DNA of 33,284 bases, taken from the NCBI RefSeq assembly GCF_934746965.1, contig NZ_CAKVFS010000011.1:1-33284 (forward strand), in the 5' to 3' direction. This stretch comes from an uncultured Methanobrevibacter sp. (GTDB taxonomy: Archaea > Methanobacteriota > Methanobacteria > Methanobacteriales > Methanobacteriaceae). This document shows, one piece after another, positions 1 to 8,179 of the stretch. The first letter of the stretch is position 1, and each line of letters opens with the position of its first letter. Under the pieces are notes generated by a model. The model did not search any database. It saw only the letters and a program-made list of their open reading frames with translations, and had not been told where the DNA came from. The position numbers and the translations under genes are program-made.

Positions 1-171
1 ATAAATTAAATATAATTTATGAAAAACTTATGGAGTTTAAAAAAGGTTTATTACAGCAAATCTTCACACAAAAATTAAAATTTATGTTTTGTAAAACACA
101 AAATGCAAATACTCAAAATTTTCTTAAAAACAACACAGCACAATATCATAGAATCTCACTTAAAAAAACAA

Positions 172-180
172 TTTATAAAT
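172..180 (+). promoter_or_regulatory. TATA box for the pilin-like gene pair
   Basis: TTTATAAAT is centred about 25 nt upstream of the ATG at 201. That is archaeal TATA spacing to a transcription start at or just before this ATG, so the mRNA would be leaderless or nearly so. It supports 201 as the start rather than an in-frame ATG at 30; the frame is in fact open to the left window edge. The 170 nt to the left show no other gene I can support. Confidence 0.5.
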
Positions 181-200
181 TAGAAGTTAAATTTCAAGTG

Positions 201-1142
201 ATGGAATATTTAAAAATAGACTCTAAAGGAAATATAATAACTGGAACAAGTGTAATTTTAATAGCTTCACTTATATTAATTTTAATTTTTATTTTAACAA
301 GCATGTACACTTTAGAAAATGAAAATACAGATTCAATAGCTAATGATAATCTTAAATATATTGTTAATGATTATAATAGAAATTTAGAAGTTTTATCACA
401 TGATTCAATAGCTGAAGTTACACAGGAAGTTTATCATGGAAAACATATATTTAATTCCAAAAAAGAAATTAAAAAAGTCTTAAATAAAAAATTAGATGAT
501 AAAAATAAAGAATATGAGGAAAAGTATGGTGTTTTGATATCTTCTAAAGTTTTATCTGTTGAAAATACAGATGATCCCTGCAATATTGAATTTACAACTT
601 ATTTAAAGGTTTCAAAAAATAAAGATAAATTTTCAGGTAATTTAAAAACCATAACATCTATTGAAGGATTAAGAGATCCTCTACCTTATGCTATTTTAAC
701 TCCATATACTGGAATTTGGCATGATGATAAAACAATCCATTATGGAGCTACTTTAACTGCTTATTTAACAGCACATGGTATAGATAAACCAGAAGGATAT
801 TTAGGTGCTACAAGTCCATTAATAATAAAAAAATGTCCTTATGACCCATATATTCATCATGGTGATGGAAATACATTGAAAAACTGTTTAAAAAATGGTT
901 ATTTTCATGAAAGCGCTGATGGTAGCTGTTATTTGTGTAGACTTGAAGGTAAAGGAGTTTGTCCTCATTATGGATTTGAAGTTTTTATTGTTCCACATGT
1001 AATAGGTGTTGAATATTCTGTTTCTGGTTCAGATCATGTTGTATTTCATGATAGATATCCTGGTCATAAGATAAATCCTTCAGATCCTACGGAATTATTT
1101 TTAGATGTTGCTCATAGAACAAAATATGGAGTATTAGTATAA
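201..1142 (+). CDS. Membrane-anchored pilin-like protein with a cysteine/histidine-rich C-terminal part
   Basis: A 313-residue protein with a short charged N-terminus (MEYLKIDSKGN), one hydrophobic segment at about residues 14-36, then a long extracytoplasmic domain. The KG-x(n)-hydrophobic layout resembles archaeal type IV pilin-like proteins, but the conserved Ser/Glu of the class III signal motif is not evident, so processing is uncertain. The C-terminal half carries C212, C229, C243, C246 and C254 with several histidines, including a CxxC pair and a CPH motif, which suggests metal binding or disulfides. The stop overlaps the next ATG by one base (TAATG), so the two genes are probably translationally coupled. 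The reading frame continues upstream to the window edge; I chose ATG 201 from the TATA spacing and the signal-anchor position. I do not recognise a specific family. Confidence 0.6.
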   Translation: MEYLKIDSKGNIITGTSVILIASLILILIFILTSMYTLENENTDSIANDNLKYIVNDYNRNLEVLSHDSIAEVTQEVYHGKHIFNSKKEIKKVLNKKLDDKNKEYEEKYGVLISSKVLSVENTDDPCNIEFTTYLKVSKNKDKFSGNLKTITSIEGLRDPLPYAILTPYTGIWHDDKTIHYGATLTAYLTAHGIDKPEGYLGATSPLIIKKCPYDPYIHHGDGNTLKNCLKNGYFHESADGSCYLCRLEGKGVCPHYGFEVFIVPHVIGVEYSVSGSDHVVFHDRYPGHKINPSDPTELFLDVAHRTKYGVLV

Positions 1143-2008
1143 TGAATGAAAAGGGAAGTATTTCAAGTGAAATATTAATTGTATTAATTGTTATTTTGTT
1201 AATAATTGGAATAACTGCAAAATTTAGTGAAACAACATTGGAAAAAATAGCTGTATCTACAGAAAATGAAAATATTGAGTTATTACTTTCTCAAAGTGCA
1301 GATAATTTAGTTAATAATCTAGGAAGTGCAAACTGGGAAAAATATTTAGTAGGAACTCCAGGATTAGCTATTTCAAATGAAAATGAAGCAATAATTCCAA
1401 ACAGTGTTTCTTATGATAAATTTTTAGTTTTAGGGGATAATTATAAAAAATTAGTTGATAAAAATATTTTTAATTCGAAAATTAAAACTTCAATGGAAAT
1501 CATACCAAAAGAGAGTAGTATTTCAAGTGTAAAAATCGGTTCAGCTGAAGATACTAACAATATTTACAGTGTAAATAGACTGGTTAAATGTGATTTTTAC
1601 AAAAAATATGTTATAAAAGACTTTCAAACAAAAGGAAAATGTAATCATGATCATGGAGATGATTATAGTTGTAATTATTTTAAGATATATAGAAGTTATT
1701 TGAAAAATAATGACTATTATTTATTAATAGATGATAATTCAACAGATAATTTAAAATGGTATATGGATAATACAAAAATAAAATCATTTATTGGAAAAAA
1801 TGTTAACAGTGATAAAATTTATTTAAATCATGAAATAAATTTAAAATTTCCAGTTATTGATTTTAGTTCTATAATGTTTATTCATTTTAATAAAAAAGAT
1901 GTTAAAGCTCTTTTAGTTAGTGTTCCGAAAGATTTTGATAAATCTAAGTTAGATTATGATTATTTCAGAACAAATAATTGTGAATTTATCTTAAAAGGAT
2001 GGTATTAA
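1142..2008 (+). CDS. Class III signal-peptide (pilin-like) protein
   Basis: A 288-residue protein that begins MNEKGSISSEILIVL, then has a hydrophobic stretch to about residue 25. The Gly-(Q/S)-x-Ser-x-Glu pattern followed by leucines is the hallmark of archaeal class III prepilin signals cut by EppA-type peptidases; here Ser replaces the usual Gln. The rest is a soluble domain with C150 and a C167-N-H-D-H171 cluster followed by C177, a possible metal site. It follows the upstream membrane protein with a one-base overlap, so they are probably partners in one surface structure. Its end overlaps the convergent transporter gene by 4 nt. The pilin-like class is reasonably clear from the N-terminus; the function is unknown. 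Confidence 0.65.
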   Translation: MNEKGSISSEILIVLIVILLIIGITAKFSETTLEKIAVSTENENIELLLSQSADNLVNNLGSANWEKYLVGTPGLAISNENEAIIPNSVSYDKFLVLGDNYKKLVDKNIFNSKIKTSMEIIPKESSISSVKIGSAEDTNNIYSVNRLVKCDFYKKYVIKDFQTKGKCNHDHGDDYSCNYFKIYRSYLKNNDYYLLIDDNSTDNLKWYMDNTKIKSFIGKNVNSDKIYLNHEINLKFPVIDFSSIMFIHFNKKDVKALLVSVPKDFDKSKLDYDYFRTNNCEFILKGWY

Positions 2009-3258
2009 ATGAAAATAGCTCCTGTAATAATTAATGATACTGAAATAAGTATTAAACTGGATATTGAATCTGTAACACTTGTTGAAATTGGAATTAAAAT
2101 ATTATCAGGATCATATCCCTTATTATAGGATATAATAGAAATATAATAAACTAAAATCATCATGATAGGAATTAAAATAAATCCTGCAATTGAACTGATT
2201 AATATTATTTTATCAAAACCTATACCTATTAAATGCAAGACAATAGATGAAGATTCAGCGAGAATTCCTATAAATGGATACATTACAAGAGTTAATAATA
2301 ATATAATTATAAAATTATGAATTGATTCACCTTCAGGTTTTTTAAGAGGTTCAATAAGACCATAATGTATACCTGAAGATAATCTTGCAGATAATATACT
2401 TACTAAACCACCACTTTCTCCTGAAAATAAAGGTACTAATGTAAGTAAGCTTGGATTTTTAAGTAGTGTTTCAAGTGAACTATTAAGAATTCCTCCTGCT
2501 GATACTCCTAAAATAGAACATACAATTAAAACTGGAGTTGACTGTTTTATAATTGTTTTATTTTCCTGTGAAGAATTATAACAATGAACCAAACTTAATA
2601 ATACAATTGGAATTATAATTATAAAAACTATTTGTTCCAAGTATAAAACTGATTTTAAAGCAGAAATTATAAATATAGATATTACAATTGCAGGTAAAGT
2701 AAATAAATCTCCAACAGCTGCAACTAATGGAGTTGTAACATTATCTGGATCCCAACCATGTTTAAAACTTCTAAATGAAATAAACATAGTTACAGGTAGC
2801 ATTATACCTACAGATATTATTCCAGCAATTAAGCTAATTAAAATAAAATCTACAAGACTCATTGCTTTGAATCCAAATATAAAACAGATAATTTTAGCAA
2901 TAATAGCTAAAAATAAAGATAAACATAGAGTTAAGACAAATGAAGAGAATATATTGTTAATTAACTCTTCAGAGCGATTGAATTTTGGATCTATTATACC
3001 AATATGTAATGCAGTGGATAATCTAGATGCAAATGAACCAAATATATTTCCTCTCATTCCTATAGCTCCAGGAATAAGAACTAATAGTCCTGGGAAAGTT
3101 TCAAGGAAAATATTCATTTTTCCAAGAACTATACCTGCAATTAAATCTCCACAAGCACAGATTAATAAAGCTATAAAACTTTCTTTTAAAATATCATTAT
3201 GTTCGTTTAGAAATGATGAAAAGGTAGAAAATGGACTGCGAATCTTCCTCTGTTTCAT
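2005..3258 (-). CDS. mgtE: MgtE/SLC41-type divalent cation transporter (membrane domain only)
   Basis: A 417-residue integral membrane protein built from two related halves. The first contains PGLLVLIPGAIGMRGN followed by FGSFASRLSTALHIG; the second contains PSLLTLVPLFSGESGG followed by LSARLSSGIHYG. This duplicated motif is typical of the MgtE membrane domain (SLC41 superfamily). There is no cytosolic MgtE_N/CBS region, unlike bacterial MgtE. The likely role is Mg2+ or other divalent cation transport. I prefer ATG 3258 over an in-frame GTG at 3267, because AGGT lies about 9 nt upstream of the ATG and too close to the GTG. It is the last gene of a minus-strand operon, 51 nt after a PhoU/TrkA_C gene that probably regulates it. 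Confidence 0.8.
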   Translation of the reverse strand: MKQRKIRSPFSTFSSFLNEHNDILKESFIALLICACGDLIAGIVLGKMNIFLETFPGLLVLIPGAIGMRGNIFGSFASRLSTALHIGIIDPKFNRSEELINNIFSSFVLTLCLSLFLAIIAKIICFIFGFKAMSLVDFILISLIAGIISVGIMLPVTMFISFRSFKHGWDPDNVTTPLVAAVGDLFTLPAIVISIFIISALKSVLYLEQIVFIIIIPIVLLSLVHCYNSSQENKTIIKQSTPVLIVCSILGVSAGGILNSSLETLLKNPSLLTLVPLFSGESGGLVSILSARLSSGIHYGLIEPLKKPEGESIHNFIIILLLTLVMYPFIGILAESSSIVLHLIGIGFDKIILISSIAGFILIPIMMILVYYISIISYNKGYDPDNILIPISTSVTDSISSLILISVSLIITGAIFI

Positions 3259-3309
3259 AAATATCACTACCTATCATCATTTTAACCACTTGTTTATTTA
3301 AATTTAATT

Positions 3310-3909
3310 TTAATCTTCTTCTAATTCATCAGGAATATCTTCAAGAGAACATGCACCAGATGCAAGTTTTTCTAAAAGATCTGCACCAGCTTCTGTACCT
3401 TTTAAAAGTAAAATATCATCTGGAAGTATTAAAGTATGTTTATCCGGACCATATATCCAAGAATCCCCACGTCTAATAGCTATAACTCTCATTCCAGTAC
3501 GATTTACTAAAAGTAATTCCCCTAAAGTTTTATTAGCTAAATCTGAATCCAATGTTACTGAAAATCTAACAATCATAGAATTATCAGATTCAGACATTAC
3601 CATTTTAAATACTGGGTGTGGTTTAAATCCAGTAATTACTAAATCAGCCAAATCTTTAGCAGCATTAGCTATACTTTCAGCAGCTTCAGCTACTTCTAAA
3701 AGAGCAGTTAATTTTTCAGCATCTTCATAAGAACGTGCTGCAACTAACGATTCTTTTTTAATTTCATAATTCATTGAATTTACTTTATTTTCAAGTTTTA
3801 AAACTTCTTCAGCAGCATCTTTACTATTAAATAAAACAGCTGAATAAGCTAAATCAACCATCAATTCCGACATATTCTTCATTTCAATTAAAATATTTTT
3901 AATTGACAT
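3310..3909 (-). CDS. PhoU-like/TrkA_C regulator, probable partner of the MgtE-type transporter
   Basis: A 199-residue soluble protein. Residues about 1-90 are alpha-helical with repeated Ala/Glu-rich heptads (EVAEAAESIANAAKDLADL), as in PhoU domains. Residues about 110-185 form an RCK_C/TrkA_C domain (VTLDSDLANKTLGELLL, RRGDSWIYGPDKHTLILPDD, LLLKGTEAGADLL), which binds small ligands and gates transporters in known families. GAGGT lies 7 nt upstream of the start, in the 11-nt gap after cobJ. The mgtE-like gene follows. The domain pair and neighbour argue for a cytosolic gating or sensing subunit for divalent cation transport; the ligand is unknown. Confidence 0.8.
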   Translation of the reverse strand: MSIKNILIEMKNMSELMVDLAYSAVLFNSKDAAEEVLKLENKVNSMNYEIKKESLVAARSYEDAEKLTALLEVAEAAESIANAAKDLADLVITGFKPHPVFKMVMSESDNSMIVRFSVTLDSDLANKTLGELLLVNRTGMRVIAIRRGDSWIYGPDKHTLILPDDILLLKGTEAGADLLEKLASGACSLEDIPDELEED

Positions 3910-3920
3910 CTATATTACCT

Positions 3921-4997
3921 CTAAAGATCATAAGGATTATTTTTTAATAAACAAGCTCGTCTAAGTTTTAATAATGTTTTTTTCTTAGTTTTTAAATCAT
4001 TTACATCCTCTAAAATTTCTTCTAAAGGATTCCTTAGACATTCTACAGACTTTTTTTCATGAACCCACATGCATTCTTTACAATTCCAAACATTTTTACC
4101 TTTTATCCATTCTCCACCAGTTGAGCTGTCTCCACAAGGATAAAATGGACAATAACAAAAATCACAGTATTGACCATCATAATGGCATGGGTAAAATTCA
4201 CAGTCTCTATTTGGTCCATGAGAAATTTCTCCATTTAAAAATTTCTCATAATGATTACTAGAAAGAGGATGTATTTTAGACCTAATTACATATCCTCTTG
4301 GAGTAATTAATTTAGAGTCTTGCATATAAGTTAAATCATTCCCAACAATTAAAGTACAAGACATATTAACCATGTCTTCAGTTAAATCTTTAATTTTAAC
4401 AATAGTCTCTTTTGCAGGTTCATAAGTACTATCTACAATTCCTATTAATGCATTTTCACCCTTAACTTTTAAAACAGTTTTAACAAACCTTCTAAAAGGT
4501 TCTTTACGTGTTTTACTAATAGGATTATAAATTGCTATAATTAAATTAGCTTTTAGGGCAAATTCTAATTTTTTTTCTATTTCAGATAATGGAGTTAAAA
4601 TATTACTTAAACTAATATTTGCATAATCATTTAAAGGAGCTCCAAGTTTATCTGCTGCATAATTAGCTGCAGATACTCCCGGATAAATTTTAACTTCAAT
4701 ATCTTCTTTATACTTACTAATAATTTGATATAAAACATTTGCCATTCCAAAGACACCAGGATCTCCGGAACTTATTAATGAAACTGTTTGGCCATCTAAA
4801 CTTTTATTAATAGCTAATTCTGCTCTAGCTATCTCATCACCCATTCCTTTTTTTATAATTTCCTTATCAGAAACTAAATCAGCAATTTGAGCTACATATT
4901 TTTTATATCCTACAATAACATCAGATTCTTCAATAGCTTTAATTGCCCCTAAGGTCATGTTCTCTCTATTTTGACCAATTCCAATTACATTAATCAT
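3921..4997 (-). CDS. cobJ: Precorrin-3B C17-methyltransferase (CobJ/CbiH) fused to a cysteine-rich small domain
   Basis: Residues 1-240 are a SAM-dependent tetrapyrrole methyltransferase: VIGIGQNRENMTLGA at the N-terminus, SSGDPGVFGMA around 77-87, YPGVSAAN near 105 and AIYNPISKTR near 155. This enzyme methylates C17 and contracts the corrin ring in cobalamin biosynthesis. From about residue 262 there is an extra domain of nine cysteines (C266, C271, C278, C281, C283, C288, C306, C309, C320) with the pattern CEFYPCHYDGQYCDFCYC. This matches the cysteine-rich small domain (zf-like, PF04071 as I recall it) often found with cobalamin genes. The appended domain probably binds a metal or an Fe-S cluster. 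The gene sits 9 nt after a secreted small protein and 11 nt before the PhoU-like gene, so all are probably cotranscribed. Confidence 0.88.
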   Translation of the reverse strand: MINVIGIGQNRENMTLGAIKAIEESDVIVGYKKYVAQIADLVSDKEIIKKGMGDEIARAELAINKSLDGQTVSLISSGDPGVFGMANVLYQIISKYKEDIEVKIYPGVSAANYAADKLGAPLNDYANISLSNILTPLSEIEKKLEFALKANLIIAIYNPISKTRKEPFRRFVKTVLKVKGENALIGIVDSTYEPAKETIVKIKDLTEDMVNMSCTLIVGNDLTYMQDSKLITPRGYVIRSKIHPLSSNHYEKFLNGEISHGPNRDCEFYPCHYDGQYCDFCYCPFYPCGDSSTGGEWIKGKNVWNCKECMWVHEKKSVECLRNPLEEILEDVNDLKTKKKTLLKLRRACLLKNNPYDL

Positions 4998-5006
4998 ATA
5001 ACCATC

Positions 5007-5501
5007 TCAGTATAATTTTAAAATAGACTGTATAGTGATAGAATCAGGATCAACTACCAAATTCCCACTTTTAAATGTTGCATTACCCTGTGCTACAATC
5101 TTGTAAGACGGGTCCTGACTAATTACAATTTGTGAGGAATTTGAAGCAGGTGATGCATAACCTAAAGCTTCAATAGTTACATTTAATTCTTCATTATCAG
5201 TATCATCATAAGTTGTGACATTCATTGAATCAATATTAACTCCATCTACCTTTGACAAATCCTCCAGTGAATGAGCAACATCCTTTTTATTAGATATGTT
5301 CACATTAGTTGGATCTTTAACTAAAGCATTGTTAACATTGTCAGAATTAAATATACCAGTAATCTTTGAAATCTGCATATCAATTAACCCTTGAATATCA
5401 GGAGCTTCTGCAGCAACAATAGTATATGAACTAAAGAGCCCTACTTCAAAAAATACTACAAATAGTACAACGACTAGTATTATTCTAAGTGCTTTTGTCA
5501 T
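5007..5501 (-). CDS. Secreted or membrane-anchored small protein of unknown function
   Basis: A 164-residue protein with one hydrophobic N-terminal segment (about residues 5-30, RIILVVVLFVVFFEVGLF) followed by an Ala-rich stretch that may be a signal-peptidase site or an uncleaved anchor. The remainder is hydrophilic and beta-prone with several N-x-S/T sequons (NVT, NSS, NAT). No recognisable catalytic motif. It is the first gene of the minus-strand operon containing cobJ, the PhoU/TrkA_C regulator and the MgtE-like transporter, 9 nt upstream of cobJ. A role linked to corrinoid or metal handling at the envelope is possible from context only. GTGAT lies close upstream of the ATG. Confidence 0.7.
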   Translation of the reverse strand: MTKALRIILVVVLFVVFFEVGLFSSYTIVAAEAPDIQGLIDMQISKITGIFNSDNVNNALVKDPTNVNISNKKDVAHSLEDLSKVDGVNIDSMNVTTYDDTDNEELNVTIEALGYASPASNSSQIVISQDPSYKIVAQGNATFKSGNLVVDPDSITIQSILKLY

Positions 5502-5520
5502 TTTATCACATTACTTTTTT

Positions 5521-5541
5521 ATTTCTGTATGTAACAGAAAT
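5521..5541. promoter_or_regulatory. Perfect palindrome upstream of the cobJ operon (operator candidate)
   Basis: Arms ATTTCTGT and ACAGAAAT are exact inverted repeats separated by 5 nt. It lies 20 nt upstream of the first gene of the minus-strand operon and just downstream of the TATA box at 5565-5574, so it falls at or near the expected transcription start. That position suits a repressor operator; a leader hairpin is the alternative. Confidence 0.5.
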
Positions 5542-5637
5542 ATTAATGATTTAATTATATGTTTAATATATAATAAAAGTAACTACTATTTATAATATTA
5601 AAGTTTATTAACATAGAAAATAAAAATTTTAATTAAC
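5542..5637. promoter_or_regulatory. Divergent promoter region (cobJ operon and DNA polymerase D small subunit)
   Basis: On the minus strand TTATATATTA (5565-5574) is a good TATA box for the operon starting at 5501. On the plus strand TTTATAATAT (5589-5598) is a TATA box about 45 nt before the ATG at 5638, which has no clear Shine-Dalgarno sequence. Positions are read by eye. Confidence 0.45.
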
Positions 5638-7236
5638 ATGACTAATAAAATTTTATTAAAATTTGCAAAAAAGGGAATTAATTTATCACCAGAAGCATAT
5701 AATAAAGTTCTTGAAGCTGAAAATCCTTTAGAATTAACATCTTCATTAATTGTTAAATTAAAAGGAGGTGAATTTAAATCTAAGGACTTAGTTTCAGTTA
5801 GTGGTCAAACTATTGATGAAATAATGGGAAATAGTAAAATTGAAGAATCAACTACAAGACCCCCATTAACACAAAAAGAACCTGAAAAAACACCTAGCAT
5901 CAGTGAATTTAAAAAGAAAACAGATGTTAAAGAAAAATATGTTAACAAAGAAAATGCTGAAGCTTTAGAAACTGTAGAAAATAAAAAAGTTAAATTTAAA
6001 AGAAATTTAACTAAAACTAATGTGCATTATGACTTTGAAATTATACAAGACACTAGTAAAAAATCATACACCAGTGGGGAACTTGAAAATTTAATTGCAT
6101 ATTTCAAAAGCAGATATGAAAAACTATCTAAAATTTTAGTTAAAAGACCTGAACTTAAAAATTACACTAAAGTAGCTGATATTGAAGAAGGACAAACAAA
6201 TTTAAGTCTTATTTTAATGGTTAGAGAAATCAGATCTACTAAAAATGGCCATAAACTTATTGAATTTGAAGATGATACTGGAACTATCCCTATTTTATTT
6301 TCAAATAAAAATGAAGAAGTTTTTAAAGAAGCTGAAAAATTAGTTAAAGATGAAGTTATTGGTGTAATTGCTGATAAAAATGGGGATTTGGCTATTGGAA
6401 ATGATATTATAAATCCTGGTGTTATGAGAATACCTAAAAAAGAAATGGACTTTAGTATTGTATTTTTATCTGATGTTCACATTGGAAGTTTAACTTTCCT
6501 TGAAGATGCTTTTAGTAGATTTATAGACTGGATTAACTGTGAATTTGGAAATGAAGAACAAGTAAAAATAGCTGAAAGTGTTAAATATCTTGTTATTGGT
6601 GGAGATATTGTAGATGGTATTGGTGTATATCCAAACCAGGAAAAAGAATTAGCTATTAAAGATATTACTCAGCAATACAATGAAGCAGCCAGATTTTTAG
6701 GAAATATCAGAAGTGATATTAAAATTATTATTGCTCCTGGAAACCACGATGCATCCAGAGTAGCTGAACCTCAGCCTGCAGTACCTGAAGAATATGCAAA
6801 TGCATTGTATGAACTTGATAATGTTGAATTTATAAGTAATCCGGGTGTTGTTTCTTTAGATGGTATTAATGTTTTAATTTACCATGGACGTAGTTTTGAT
6901 GATTTAGTAATGGCTGTTAAAGAATTTACTCATGAGAAAAATGATTTATTAATGGAAGAATTACTTAAAAAAAGACATTTAGCTCCAATTTATGGAGAAA
7001 GAACACCACTAGCTTCAGAACTTGAAGATTATTTGGTGATTGATGAAGTTCCAGATGTTTTCCATACAGGACATGTTCATATTAATACTCATAGAAAATT
7101 CAATGGTATTCATTTAATTAATTCCGGAACATTCCAGACTCAAACTGAGTTCCAGAAAATATATAATATTGAACCAACTCCTGCTGAAGTCCCAGTACTT
7201 TATAAGGGACAATATAAATGTCTTAAATTTATTTAA
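5638..7236 (+). CDS. polB: DNA polymerase D (Pol II) small subunit DP1, calcineurin-like exonuclease
   Basis: A 532-residue protein. An N-terminal helical segment (1-70) and a charged, poorly conserved linker (about 70-130) lead to an OB-fold region around residues 180-260. A calcineurin-type phosphoesterase domain then runs to the end, with the metal-binding motifs SDVHIGS (about 278-284), GGDIVDG (about 322), GNHD (about 368), YHGRSFDD and GHVHIN (about 478). All expected motifs are intact, consistent with 3'-5' exonuclease activity of the DP1 proofreading subunit of the euryarchaeal replicative polymerase. The large subunit DP2 is not in the window. It lies about 5 kb from the probable origin and cdc6. 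The start is the first ATG after the TATA box. Confidence 0.93.
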   Translation: MTNKILLKFAKKGINLSPEAYNKVLEAENPLELTSSLIVKLKGGEFKSKDLVSVSGQTIDEIMGNSKIEESTTRPPLTQKEPEKTPSISEFKKKTDVKEKYVNKENAEALETVENKKVKFKRNLTKTNVHYDFEIIQDTSKKSYTSGELENLIAYFKSRYEKLSKILVKRPELKNYTKVADIEEGQTNLSLILMVREIRSTKNGHKLIEFEDDTGTIPILFSNKNEEVFKEAEKLVKDEVIGVIADKNGDLAIGNDIINPGVMRIPKKEMDFSIVFLSDVHIGSLTFLEDAFSRFIDWINCEFGNEEQVKIAESVKYLVIGGDIVDGIGVYPNQEKELAIKDITQQYNEAARFLGNIRSDIKIIIAPGNHDASRVAEPQPAVPEEYANALYELDNVEFISNPGVVSLDGINVLIYHGRSFDDLVMAVKEFTHEKNDLLMEELLKKRHLAPIYGERTPLASELEDYLVIDEVPDVFHTGHVHINTHRKFNGIHLINSGTFQTQTEFQKIYNIEPTPAEVPVLYKGQYKCLKFI

Positions 7237-7290
7237 AAATTTTTATAAATAATAACAATTTAAATTATTAATTATTTACTAGGTGAAAAA

Positions 7291-7878
7291 ATGGAAAGAA
7301 ATATTGAAGAAATTATTAATGTTTCAGATTATCTTTATAACAATAAACTTGTTGCAGGTAAAGCTGGAAATGTTAGTGCTAGATTTAAAGGAGAAGATGG
7401 TGACGTAATAGCTATTACTCCTACTTTAAAATCATTGCATAAGTTAAATGAAGAAGATATTGTTTTAGTAGATTTGGAAGGTAATTTATTAACAAAAGGT
7501 AAACCTTCTTCTGAAGTTAATCTTCATTTAGAAATTTATAAAAAAAGAGAAGATGTAAATGGAATTGTCCATACTCATTCACCATATGCAACAGGATTTG
7601 CATTTTCTTCAAAAAGAATAAAAAGACATGAAGGTTTTGGAGCTATTAACACACCATATTTAGAAGACATTGAATATGAAGCTCCTGGAAGTATAAAATT
7701 AGCTAAAGATGCATCTAAGGCAATTGGAGATGAAGATGTTTTAATTTTAAAACAGCATGGTGTTTTATGTGTTGGTGACAGTTTAAAAGAAGCTTGTTTA
7801 CTTGCAGCTTTCGTTGAAGAAACAGCTAAAACACAATTCATAACATATATGTTAAATTCAACAGAAGATTTAATATGA
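7291..7878 (+). CDS. fucA: Class II aldolase, fuculose-1-phosphate aldolase type
   Basis: A 195-residue member of the class II aldolase/adducin family, typical length. Zinc ligands are visible as H94 and H96 in HTHSPYA and H156 in LKQHGVL; E75 in PSSEVN is in the place of the catalytic glutamate. GKAGNVSAR near residue 23 is the phosphate-binding segment. Methanogen homologues, such as the M. jannaschii enzyme, cleave fuculose-1-phosphate to lactaldehyde and DHAP, feeding lactate into coenzyme F420 synthesis; that role is family knowledge, not shown here. AGGTGA lies 5 nt upstream of the ATG. It follows the polymerase subunit by 54 nt. Its last 9 nt overlap the end of a small gene on the opposite strand. 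Confidence 0.85.
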   Translation: MERNIEEIINVSDYLYNNKLVAGKAGNVSARFKGEDGDVIAITPTLKSLHKLNEEDIVLVDLEGNLLTKGKPSSEVNLHLEIYKKREDVNGIVHTHSPYATGFAFSSKRIKRHEGFGAINTPYLEDIEYEAPGSIKLAKDASKAIGDEDVLILKQHGVLCVGDSLKEACLLAAFVEETAKTQFITYMLNSTEDLI

Positions 7879-8043
7879 ATCTTCGGTTTGTTGAGATTCT
7901 GTTTTACTTCCTGATTCAACATATTCAGTTATAATATCTAAAATTAAACCAGATAAAGAAGTATCTTTATCAATTGCTATTTTTTTTAATTCTTTTTTCA
8001 AATCTACAGGCATATTTATAGTTGTTTTACTTATATCTGACAT
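7870..8043 (-). CDS. Ribbon-helix-helix (CopG/MetJ-type) DNA-binding protein, 57 aa
   Basis: A 57-residue gene. The layout is a ribbon-helix-helix domain: a beta strand (SKTTINMP), helix A (VDLKKELKKIAIDKD), a turn with Thr-Ser-Leu-Ser and helix B (GLILDIITEYVE), ending in a polar tail with Gln/Glu/Ser. Such proteins dimerise and bind operators, and many are antitoxins or autoregulators. No toxin gene is adjacent. On the minus strand a TATA-like GTATATAATATAGG lies about 20-30 nt upstream of the ATG, so the mRNA may be leaderless. The 3' end overlaps the aldolase by 9 nt, tail to tail. It faces away from the UPF0147 gene, with which it shares a divergent promoter region. Confidence 0.8.
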   Translation of the reverse strand: MSDISKTTINMPVDLKKELKKIAIDKDTSLSGLILDIITEYVESGSKTESQQTEDSY

Positions 8044-8179
8044 AATTATATAATTGTTTATCCTATATTATATACTTTTTTCTGAATATTTACCAAAAAA
8101 TATTTAAAGATTAATATAGTAATATAATATTTAAATATACCTATTTTTTTATATATAATATTATTTGGAGGGGAAAGTT
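8044..8179. promoter_or_regulatory. Divergent promoter region between the RHH gene and UPF0147 gene
   Basis: Very A+T rich. Minus-strand TATA-like sequence at about 8062-8077. On the plus strand T-rich TTTTTTTATATATAATA at about 8143-8160 is the likely TATA box of the downstream gene, and a strong GGAGGGG lies at 8167-8173. A binding site for the neighbouring RHH protein would be expected here if it is autoregulatory; I could not pick a convincing palindrome. Confidence 0.35.

Noticed and set aside
30..200. The 57-codon N-terminal extension of the first gene
   Set aside because: It is Lys/Asn/Gln-rich with no domain pattern, and the TATA box at 172-180 and the signal-anchor position favour the ATG at 201.
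1156..2475. TTTCAAGTGA matches to the origin box inside the pilin-like gene (about 1160, 1511) and the transporter gene (about 2470)
   Set aside because: Only 9-10 bases match and they lie in coding sequence of similar composition, so chance is the simplest explanation.
2867..3301. Plus-strand open frame of 144 codons
   Set aside because: It lies antisense to the 5' half of the MgtE-like gene, has no ribosome-binding site and shows the mirror of membrane codons.
7575..7922. Minus-strand open frame of 115 codons over the aldolase
   Set aside because: It is the shadow of fucA in another frame; the RHH gene at 7870-8043 is the real minus-strand gene there.
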